A stretch of 64,000 nucleotides of DNA. It comes from Bacillota bacterium (GTDB lineage: Bacteria; Bacillota; SHA-98; UBA4971). The notes beneath the pieces were generated by a model, which saw only the letters and a list, made by a program, of their open reading frames with translations, was not told the origin of the DNA and did not search any database. The stretch covers positions 90,815-154,814 of the forward strand of contig JAAYXB010000090.1 in the NCBI GenBank assembly GCA_012516125.1, given 5' to 3'. Every line of letters starts with the position of its first letter. The first letter of the stretch is position 1. Positions 57,313 to 64,000 of the stretch are shown here, one piece after another. The position numbers were made by a program, and so were the translations under genes.

Positions 57313-57534
57313 GGCTGCCGCCGGGCCTGTGCCCGCCCATGGATACGGCAACATCAAGCTTAGACGCAACTCGCGGACGCCATCATCAACCCGACTTCGG
57401 TAGCCGATAGACACGCAGCATCGAACCTAACGCAAACCCTCAACCCTCGGACGGGTGCATGGCACGGCGCGTCTGATTACGTACTTGTCCGGCTGCACAC
57501 TCGCTCAAGCTTGAGGTTGACCATCTATAGTGTC

Positions 57535-58488
57535 CTATATCACTCTTATAGCGAACTCCGGGCACGCAGGGCTGCAGTAGCCGCACAAGATGCAGACGCT
57601 CCCGTCTACGCTCGACTTCCCGTCCACAAGCGAGAGCGCTCCGCTCGGGCAGGCCTCGACGCAGGAGCCGCATCCCTTGCAGTACTGGGGGATTATCTTG
57701 AGCCGCTTCCTCTTGAATGTGGCCTCCTGTTCGCTTGCGGGGATCGTCTCCCCTGAGAAGATGCGGCAGTTCATGTCCACCTCGGCTTCGGACACCATCC
57801 CGACCGCCACGGCGTGCACCCCGGGAAGCCCGAGCACATACCGGAACGCCTTCTCGCGCCTGGAGATGAGGTGCCCGCCAGCCAGGGCCTTCATGACGTA
57901 GATGCCTTTGCCTCGTCCGGCGGCGACGCGGATCGCCTCCGCCATCTCGTCGACGGTGCCTCCGAGAAGCCCCAGGCCCGCCATGTTCATGAGCGGGTGG
58001 ATGACGTCGATGTCGTCCCTCTCCGCCGCGGCCCTTGCCACGCTCACCCTGTGCGTCGAGATGCCGACGGCCCGTACCAAGCCCCTGGCCTTGTATTCGC
58101 GGAGGCACGCATGAGCGCCCGCCCGCTCCTCGAACACTCTCTCGTCGAAGCGGTGCGCATGCAGCAGAACGATGTCCAGCCTCTTAACGCCCAGCTCATC
58201 AAGGGCGAAGCGAATGTGCTCTTCGGCCTCCTCGTATGAGGACGCCGGGGTCTTCGTGGCGATGACGAGCGGCCCCGCCCACCCTTCCTTAGCCCGGCGG
58301 ATATGCTCGTATGTTTTGTAGGTGTGGGCAGTGTCAATGAAGGTGATGCCTCGCTCCAGGGCGCGCCGTATGACCTGCGCCGCCTCCGCGACGGGCACGT
58401 CCGCCTGCACTGGCCCTATCGGCAGCGCGCCGAAACCTAGCCTTGTGACTTCTATACCGGTATCGCCAAGCGTGGCTGTTGGTAGCAT
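57535..58488 (-). CDS. Aldo/keto reductase with C-terminal 2x[4Fe-4S] ferredoxin domain
   Basis: 317 aa. The N-terminal AKR barrel starts TATLGDTGIEVTRLGFGALPIG. The catalytic residues are recognisable as Asp in TFIDTAHTYK, Tyr in the same segment, Lys in LVIATKTPAS and the His of DIVLLHAHRFD. The C-terminal ~55 residues carry two CxxCxxCxxxC clusters (CKGCGSCVEACPSGAL, CILCGYCSPACPEFAI). This fusion type is widespread in anaerobes and probably exchanges electrons with ferredoxin; the substrate is unknown. Single gene. Confidence 0.92.
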   Translation of the reverse strand: MLPTATLGDTGIEVTRLGFGALPIGPVQADVPVAEAAQVIRRALERGITFIDTAHTYKTYEHIRRAKEGWAGPLVIATKTPASSYEEAEEHIRFALDELGVKRLDIVLLHAHRFDERVFEERAGAHACLREYKARGLVRAVGISTHRVSVARAAAERDDIDVIHPLMNMAGLGLLGGTVDEMAEAIRVAAGRGKGIYVMKALAGGHLISRREKAFRYVLGLPGVHAVAVGMVSEAEVDMNCRIFSGETIPASEQEATFKRKRLKIIPQYCKGCGSCVEACPSGALSLVDGKSSVDGSVCILCGYCSPACPEFAIRVI

Positions 58489-58669
58489 TCAATGACCCCT
58501 CCCGCGCATGGCCGCCCCTGGCTACCGTGCTATGGATAACCAAGCTCGCACTCATAAGTTGAGTGCGACGTTCAAAGCATGGACAGCGTGCGAGCCAACC
58601 GTGCGCCCCATTCCTCGACTCACTCTCTCAAATCCATGGGAAAGCCCCTGATACATTGTCCTCCGCGAT

Positions 58670-58798
58670 CTAAAGGGTGTCAAGTATCCTGGCCATCCCC
58701 AGGGCAAAGCACTTCCGCTTAAGGGTCTTGAAATCGCGGGCACCATCCAATATACTTACAATTGCCTCAAGGCTGGTTTTACCGGTACTTGCTGGCAT
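58670..58798 (-). pseudogene. 42-codon ORF, possible N-terminal remnant of a mobile-element gene
   Basis: Starts MPASTGKTSLEAIVSILDGARDF and ends after KRKCFALGMARILDTL; AAGGCGAGG lies before the ATG. The local base composition is more A/T-rich than its neighbours. A 10-bp inverted repeat AGAGACCTCG..CGAGGTCTCT (58799-58837) abuts the start and could be an old transposon end or a hairpin. I do not recognise the family. Nothing else is seen in the 440-bp gap 58489-58928. Confidence 0.3.
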
Positions 58799-58928
58799 AG
58801 AGACCTCGCCTTCTTAAGAGGGAAGTTCGAGGTCTCTATATTTCTACCCCAAGACCCGGGTCTCCTGCCCCACTACATTTTACACGAACTCAGATCCTAA
58901 GCCCGGTGCAACACAGACCGGGGCACCC

Positions 58929-60119
58929 TCATGAGCCAGAGCCGTGCGCCCCATAGTATTGCGCCGCGGCGAGGCTACCGGCACCCGGCTCTACACGATA
59001 GCCAGCGGTGGTCAAAGCATCCTCCAGTGCGCTGAGGAACAGCATCACATTGGCCTGGGTGCAGGAGTGCCCCATCAAGCCGACGCGCCATATGCGCCCC
59101 TTGAGCGGGCCCAGGCCACCGCCTATCTCCAGGCGATAGTGGGCCAGCAGGTGCCGCCGAACCTGCGCGTCGTCAACCCCGTCGGGCACCTCGACAGACG
59201 TGAGCATCGGCGCCCTGTAGCCCTCTTGGGCGAAGAGGCGCAGGCCCATGGCGGCAAGTCCGGCCTTGAGGGCATCGCTGTGCAGCCTATGCCGGGCGAA
59301 CCGCGCCTCGAGTCCCTCTTCGTGGATGATACGAAGGCTCTCATAGAGCGCATAGACCATGTTCACCGGCGCGGTGTGGTGGTAAAAGCGCTCCCTCCCC
59401 CAGTAGCTATGCAGCATGGTGAGGTCGAGATACCAACTTTGCACGTTGGTCTTGCGCGCCTCAAGCTTCGCCTGCGCCCGGCTCCCGATGGTGATGGGCG
59501 CAAGCCCCGGCGGGCAAGAAAGGCACTTCTGGGTGCCACTGTAGCAAACATCGATTCCGGTCGCGTCGACGCGGACCGGTGCCCCGCCCAGGGATGTGAC
59601 CGCGTCCACAACCAGAAGTGCGTCGTTTTTGTGCGCCGCCTCGGCTATCGGCTGGATAGGCTGCAATACCCCCGTGGACGTCTCCGCGTGCACGATCGCC
59701 ACGATGTCCGCGCGGCGCGCCTTGAGCGCCTGCTCGACCATCTCCGGCTCGATGATCCTCCCCCACTCCGCCTCGACGAGGGCGAGGTCCCCCCCGCACC
59801 GCGTCACGATGTCGGCCATCCTCTGGCCAAAGAGGCCGTTCACGCACACCAGAACCCTATCCCCCGGCTCGATGAGGTTCACGAGCGCTGTCTCCATCCC
59901 GGCGCTGCCTGTCCCCGATATGGGGATAGTGAACTCGTTCCCGGTCTCGAACGTCTTCGCAAGGAGCTCTTTCGTGAGGTTCATTATCCCGAGGAACTCC
60001 GGATCAAGGTGGCCCAGGGTGGGCATGGCGAGCGCCTGGAGCACCCTGGGGTGAACGTTGCTCGGGCCGGGGCCCATGAGCGTTCTTCCTTCCGTGGTGA
60101 TACCTGGGTAATCCTCCAT
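58929..60119 (-). CDS. Class V PLP-dependent aminotransferase (alanine--glyoxylate/serine--glyoxylate type)
   Basis: 396 aa from MEDYPG (GGAGGTG upstream); 39 further N-terminal residues in the open frame lack family features. Pattern: LMGPGPSNVHPRVLQALAMPTLGHLDPEFL, TIPISGTGSAGMETALVNLIEPGD, VHAETSTGVLQPI, VVDAVTSLGGAPVRVD, and the PLP Lys in YSGTQKCLSCPPGLAPI. The C-terminal RVGLMGHS is typical. It transfers amino groups from Ala/Ser to glyoxylate or a similar keto acid. A GntR regulator gene follows on the left-hand strand and may have controlled it. Confidence 0.93.
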   Translation of the reverse strand: MEDYPGITTEGRTLMGPGPSNVHPRVLQALAMPTLGHLDPEFLGIMNLTKELLAKTFETGNEFTIPISGTGSAGMETALVNLIEPGDRVLVCVNGLFGQRMADIVTRCGGDLALVEAEWGRIIEPEMVEQALKARRADIVAIVHAETSTGVLQPIQPIAEAAHKNDALLVVDAVTSLGGAPVRVDATGIDVCYSGTQKCLSCPPGLAPITIGSRAQAKLEARKTNVQSWYLDLTMLHSYWGRERFYHHTAPVNMVYALYESLRIIHEEGLEARFARHRLHSDALKAGLAAMGLRLFAQEGYRAPMLTSVEVPDGVDDAQVRRHLLAHYRLEIGGGLGPLKGRIWRVGLMGHSCTQANVMLFLSALEDALTTAGYRVEPGAGSLAAAQYYGAHGSGS

Positions 60120-60472
60120 GAAGCACACCTCCGTCCAGCCTCTCTTCGCGCGGAACCGCCAGAACCCGTAGTCGCACCATAATAGAAGGACCCGTCGCGC
60201 CTGCAATGCCAGGCCCACAGTCCGTTGATTCTGCACAGGCGGGCTACTTCCTTCACGTTTTCCTTCACGTTCGTCTCACAACTGTCTGGGGGAATGTACG
60301 CAGGGACAAGTGCAGCACTACAGGTACGGCGCTAAAGGCGACAGCTGGGCCGCCTTCCGATGATTCAGCCCTCCCATGATGCAAATGCGCGGTGTGCGGC
60401 CCGTAGCTTGGTGTGCAAAGACATCGTCATTGCCAATCGACCCTGGGACTCGCGGGTGTCAGCGCGGCATCC

Positions 60473-61293
60473 TCATGCCGGTGATGGGGCCTGAGGTGAC
60501 CGGGCCAGGCGGGTTTGGGTTTCACCTTGCAGCCTCGCCAGCACGGCGTTCTTCGAGCGGACTATGTGGAGACGTCCGAGCTTCTCGGCTTCCTCCGCGT
60601 CGCCAGCCGCTATAGCCGCCAGTACGGCCTCGTGCTCGCGCATGGCTTCGGCCACCCGCCCCGGTTTGACTCGATGGCTCTGCATAGCACCCCTATGGAT
60701 TCGCACAGCACTGGAAGCAACTCCGTCAGTTTCCGGTTCCGGCTCGCCTGAACGATTATCTCATGAAATCTCGAGTTCTCCTCCACCCACCTGTGGGGCG
60801 TGGTCTTTGGAGGAAGGAGCCCCTCCATGCGTCTCACGCAGTCACGTAGTCCGGAGAGCTGGTCGGGAGTGATGTTCCGGGCCGCCAGGCGGGCAGCCAA
60901 GCCCTCGAGCACCTCCCTGAGGTCGTAGAGGCCGACTGCCTCATCAAGGGGCATGTTGATCACCGTTACGCGCCTCACAGGGGTGACTTCGACCAGGCCC
61001 TCTGACTCCAGCCGGCGAATGGCCTCCCTGACCGGGCTTCTGCTCACCCCCAGTTGCTCCGCGAGTTTGTCCTGTACAAGGCGCTCCCCCGGAGCAAAGT
61101 ATCCCTCGACAATCGCTTTCCGCAGGCGGGCGTACACTTTCTCGCGGATGATCTGCCGGATCTCGCGGCTATCCAGGGCAAGGAACAGGAATTCCGCAAG
61201 GCATGGAATGTAACAGAGCGATAAGGCAGCGGTGAGGCTGTAAGGGACGAATTGGAAGGTGGGCTGGGATTCTCGAAAATGATGTCGTGACAA
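60473..61293 (-). pseudogene. GntR/FadR family regulator interrupted by a frameshift
   Basis: The first frame (61293-60610) encodes the winged-helix domain (IREKVYARLRKAIVEGYFAPGERLVQDKLAEQLGVSRSPVREAIRRLESEGLVEV) and most of the FCD ligand domain (VGLYDLREVLEGLAARLAARN). At about 60660-60670, near a run of G, the family-typical C terminus (RVAEAMREHEAVLAAIAAGDAEEAEKLGRLHI) continues in another frame to 60473. One added base would restore it. No ATG or GTG start with an RBS is found in the first frame (TTG at 61293). Either a decayed regulator or a sequencing error. Confidence 0.65.
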
Positions 61294-61429
61294 TGTGCGA
61301 AGTCGGAGAAGAGTGACAAGGTATGATGTGGTATTGATGATGCAGCGCTGGGGGGATCATTTGGTATCCTGACAATAAAAGAATCCCCGCGCTTCATGTC
61401 GAAGTTACTCGACTCGACAACAAAGACCA

Positions 61430-61618
61430 AAGACCTTCGACAGGCTACTGGTGCTGCGACACTTCGGACTTCCCAAGAAACTCATGGTCCAGGTCACAGG
61501 CCACAGCCTCAGCCTGATCGAAGAACACCTCACCATTGCGGACAAACACTTTCCGGCCGCTGAGGCGCTGGCTCGGTACCTCAGTGGCCGGGGCGTGCAT
61601 CTGGAAGAGGCAGGATAG
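61430..61618 (+). pseudogene. C-terminal gene fragment, possibly DUF1670-related
   Basis: An open frame with no start encodes KTFDRLLVLRHFGLPKKLM, then VTGHSLSLIEEHLTIADKHFPAAEALARYL, ending at TAG 61616-61618. The DFxRVxxLxxxG...TGxSxxLIEEHL pattern recalls the C terminus of DUF1670 proteins, which are frequently associated with mobile elements. It appears truncated at its 5' end. The remaining gap up to 61645 is empty. Confidence 0.35.
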
Positions 61619-61645
61619 ATCAGGTAACGGTTCTTCGCTTCGCCT

Positions 61646-63592
61646 TCAATTCCCCGCTGCTGCACATTGGGTCCGCCGCCGCTCGGCCGCCATCTGAGGC
61701 ACTGCCGCCACCGCCACTAAAGCAAGGCCGAGCCCCGTTACACCGACGTGGAGGGGGAAGAGAAGCAGAAGGGCGCTTGCAGCAAGGAATGCCAGTCTCT
61801 CATATAGCTTACACGGCCGCCACGCATAGCCCTGCACTGCCGCCACCAACGCGAGCACACCGATGGTGGTAAAGAGAGCCGCAAGAATGATCTCTAGCGC
61901 CGTCCCTATCATCATGAGCCTCGGCCTGTAGATCATCATGTAAGGTATAACGAAGGATATCAGGCCGAACTTGAATGCAGTCCACCCAACCCTCATCGGG
62001 TCGGCCCCGGCTATGGCGGCTCCAGCGTACGCCGACAGAGCCACGGGCGGGGTGATGGTGGAGATGCACCCGAAATAGAAGATGAAGAGGTGCGCCGCGA
62101 GAGGTGGAACACCCAGCTTTTCGAGAGCTGGTGCGCTGAGAACCGCGAGTATGATGTATGCCGCACTCGTCGGAAGGCCGCACCCAAGCACAAGAGAGGC
62201 GACCATAGTGAGGAAAAGTCCAAGCAGCATGCTGTCGCCCGCCCAGGCCGTTAGAATGGAGGAGAACCGGAGGCCGAGGCCTGTCAGAGACACGACCCCA
62301 CCGATGATCCCCGCCGCCGCACACGCCGCCGCAACCGTGATCGTCCCAGTCATCGCGCTCTCAAGAGCCCCGAGGGTGCTCTTCAGGTTCATCCTGGTCG
62401 TCTTCCTCAGCATCGCCAGGGCAACGCTGAAGAGGATCGACCAGAATACCCCCATCGCCGGGGAATATCCCTTGATTATGAAGTACACCAGAACCACAAC
62501 GGGTATTATCAGGTGGCCACGTTCAACAAAGGCTTGCTTCAGGTCCGGGGTATCCTCCTTCGACAGGCCGCTTAGACCCCATTTCCTTGCCTGAACGTGG
62601 ACCATATAGTAGAGGTAGATGTAATACAGAAGCGCCGGTATGACCCCTGCGAGGGCTACCTTCGCGTAGGGCACGCCGACGATCTCGGCGATCATGAAAG
62701 CTGCCGCCCCCATCACCGGCGGCATTATCTGCCCTCCAGAGGAAGCCACCGCTTCCACGGCGCCGGCAACATGCGGCTGATATCCGGATTTCTTCATCAG
62801 AGGGATCGTGAATGTCCCGGTGGTCACCACATTCGCCACGGCCGCTCCGGACATTGTCCCCATGAGCCCGCTGCTCACGACGGCAGCTTTCGCGGGTCCG
62901 CCGGGCGATCGGCCTACAAGCGCGAATGCGACATCCGTGAAGAACTTGCCGCCCCCCGACGCTTGCAGGAAAGCCCCGAACAGTATGAACAGCACGATAT
63001 ACGAGGCTGAGATCCCGATGGGGGTGCCGTAGATGCCATCGGTCGTGGTGTAGAGCACAGAGACTATCCGCGAGATGCTGTACCCCTTGTGCGCTAGCAT
63101 CCCGGGCATGCAAGGACCCAGGTAGGCGTAAACCAGGAAGATTCCGGCGATGACGGTGAGTGGCATCCCGACCGCACGCCGGCAAGCTTCGAGCACCACC
63201 ACCACCATGATGGCACCCATTATCGTGTCGGTCATGTTGGTGAAGCCTGCGTTGTCCACTATGGCCTTCCACCTGAAGTAGATGTACGCGCTGGATGCCA
63301 GGGCAGCCAACGCGAAGAGAGCGTCTGCTGCCGTTATAGCGTTGCGAGGGGATCTTCTGCTCGCCGGGTACAGCATGAACACAAGCACCGATAGGAAGGC
63401 CCAGTGAACGACCCGGAGAGTCATTATCGAGGACGTGCCGTACGCCGCCGTGTAGAGGTGGTACAGCGCACCTGCGACAGCGATAGCAGCGCAGATCTGC
63501 TTCAGCAAACCCTGAAGCTCCCTCTTGCTAGCCACCTCTCCCTCAACCTGTGACTTGCTGAACCTATCTAGGAAGCGCCGAAAGACAGACAT
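61646..63592 (-). CDS. TRAP transporter permease, fused 4TM/12TM (DctQM)
   Basis: 648 aa from MSVFRRF (AGGGAG upstream). The small-subunit (DctQ-like) helices occupy the first ~150 residues and the DctM ion-transporter domain the rest. Marks: LQASGGGKFFTDVAFALVGRSPGGPAKAAVVSSGLMGTMSGAAVANVVTTGTFTIPLMKKSGY, GGQIMPPVMGAAAFMIAE, and LGCGLPTSAAYIILAVL...HLFIFYFGCISTITPPVA. This is the TAXI-type TRAP architecture. The transporter uses a Na+ or H+ gradient to import organic anions captured by a binding protein. No TAXI/DctP receptor gene is present in the window. Confidence 0.95.
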   Translation of the reverse strand: MSVFRRFLDRFSKSQVEGEVASKRELQGLLKQICAAIAVAGALYHLYTAAYGTSSIMTLRVVHWAFLSVLVFMLYPASRRSPRNAITAADALFALAALASSAYIYFRWKAIVDNAGFTNMTDTIMGAIMVVVVLEACRRAVGMPLTVIAGIFLVYAYLGPCMPGMLAHKGYSISRIVSVLYTTTDGIYGTPIGISASYIVLFILFGAFLQASGGGKFFTDVAFALVGRSPGGPAKAAVVSSGLMGTMSGAAVANVVTTGTFTIPLMKKSGYQPHVAGAVEAVASSGGQIMPPVMGAAAFMIAEIVGVPYAKVALAGVIPALLYYIYLYYMVHVQARKWGLSGLSKEDTPDLKQAFVERGHLIIPVVVLVYFIIKGYSPAMGVFWSILFSVALAMLRKTTRMNLKSTLGALESAMTGTITVAAACAAAGIIGGVVSLTGLGLRFSSILTAWAGDSMLLGLFLTMVASLVLGCGLPTSAAYIILAVLSAPALEKLGVPPLAAHLFIFYFGCISTITPPVALSAYAGAAIAGADPMRVGWTAFKFGLISFVIPYMMIYRPRLMMIGTALEIILAALFTTIGVLALVAAVQGYAWRPCKLYERLAFLAASALLLLFPLHVGVTGLGLALVAVAAVPQMAAERRRTQCAAAGN

Positions 63593-63870
63593 GTCAGAGT
63601 CTCCCTTCAACCCTGGGCTTCCAGCCCTCATGTCGGCGCCGGTGCGATCTGACGTTGATGTAGGTGGGATTTCCGGTTGAAGGTGGCATGCCTCCGGGGG
63701 CCCTCAGGGGGAGGGTGGCAGCCGGGGGTTTTGTTTTTCCCGGGTGGGAACAGGATAGCTGCAAGTGGCGTGGAAGAGGGGGAGATAGCAAAAAGGGAGC
63801 GAGAAGGCACGTCTGCTGAATGCAACCCCTTATCGCTCACACAGAAGGAGGTGACACATCCTCAACCCTC

Positions 63871-64000
63871 ATGCCCATCGTAATGCCAATTGCTGACGGA
63901 GTCAATAGCTATATTGCCGACTACTCGCACTCAAGGCCGGACATCGAGGTGCGCTGTCCCAACTGCAATGGCAAGATGGGCCCATGGAGCTGCTACCATC
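63871..64000 (+). CDS. N-terminal part of a zinc-knuckle protein (DUF6431-like), cut by the window edge
   Basis: The first ~43 codons read MPIVMPIADGVNSYIADYS... then RCPNCNGKMGPWSCYH, a Cys-x2-Cys knuckle in the position seen in DUF6431/transposase-associated proteins. ATG 63871 or 63883; no close RBS. The rest is outside the window. The stretch 63593-63870 holds nothing else that I recognise. Confidence 0.45.
   Translation, partial: MPIVMPIADGVNSYIADYSHSRPDIEVRCPNCNGKMGPWSCYH

Overview
The window is 64 kb of GC-rich chromosome from what looks like a high-GC, Gram-positive-lineage bacterium (deep-branching Bacillota). The gene content and order point there: cdaA-cdaR-glmM-glmS, hpf/secA/prfB, ftsE-ftsX-(M23 hydrolase)-ctpB-minJ-like, uvrB-uvrA-uvrC, csaB-DUF5693-tagA, DUF2089/DUF4097, DUF5317 and a long-form HPF. 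The archaeal/thermophile-type phosphoglycerate mutase, the type V fructose-bisphosphate aldolase/phosphatase and a two-subunit transketolase are compatible with a thermophilic or anaerobic ancestry, but no species can be named from the sequence alone.

Layout. 1-3304 (minus): c-di-AMP/aminosugar operon cdaA-cdaR-glmM-glmS. 3518-4723 (minus): apgM. 5032-7098 (plus): class A penicillin-binding protein. 7581-11874 (minus): HAD phosphatase, small holin-like membrane protein, then an envelope-stress-like operon DUF2089-DUF4097-short helical-hairpin protein-small membrane protein with a clear sigma-A promoter. 12342-20891 (plus): uvrB, uvrA, uvrC, then fbp. 21063-26925 (minus): ftsE-ftsX-M23 hydrolase-ctpB-minJ-like. 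27219-38545 (minus): truncated sugar-binding lipoprotein, split transketolase, tagA-like, csaB, DUF5693, DUF2993, prfB (with its +1 frameshift site) and secA. 39385-47331 (minus): DUF5317, HD-GYP phosphodiesterase, two uncharacterised proteins, hpf, an amino-acid ABC permease and binding protein without an ATPase, and a zinc-ribbon protein. 47823-51962 (minus): a P-type cation ATPase behind a promoter, a yybP-ykoY-type (Mn2+) riboswitch and an overlapping intrinsic terminator. 52212-54757 (plus): XamI-type restriction-modification pair. 54891-63592 (minus): DUF401 permease, ferredoxin-type aldo/keto reductase, class V aminotransferase, a frameshifted GntR regulator and a fused TRAP permease. 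A gene resembling DUF6431 starts at the right edge.

Three features cut across the genes. (1) A family of about 130-200 bp MITE-like palindromic elements with 13-14 bp terminal inverted repeats is scattered between genes. In several copies the terminus forms the stop codon of the adjacent gene, which fits insertion at the TA of stop codons. (2) At least five unrelated genes (cdaR, DUF4097, uvrC, ctpB, P-type ATPase) carry in-frame hexanucleotide expansions encoding alternating dipeptide tracts (GA, DM, QT and similar). (3) A roughly 0.75 kb non-coding array of about seven imperfect 105-127 bp tandem units, each with several TGGTCC..GGACCA dyads, lies at 56.5-57.2 kb and matches no class I know.

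The strongest functional inferences are Mn2+-controlled expression of the P-type ATPase, elongation-linked peptidoglycan hydrolysis by FtsEX plus the M23 protein, coupled NER (UvrABC), and pyruvylated cell-wall polymer synthesis (CsaB/TagA/DUF5693). All functional calls come from motif reading by eye, without database searches.
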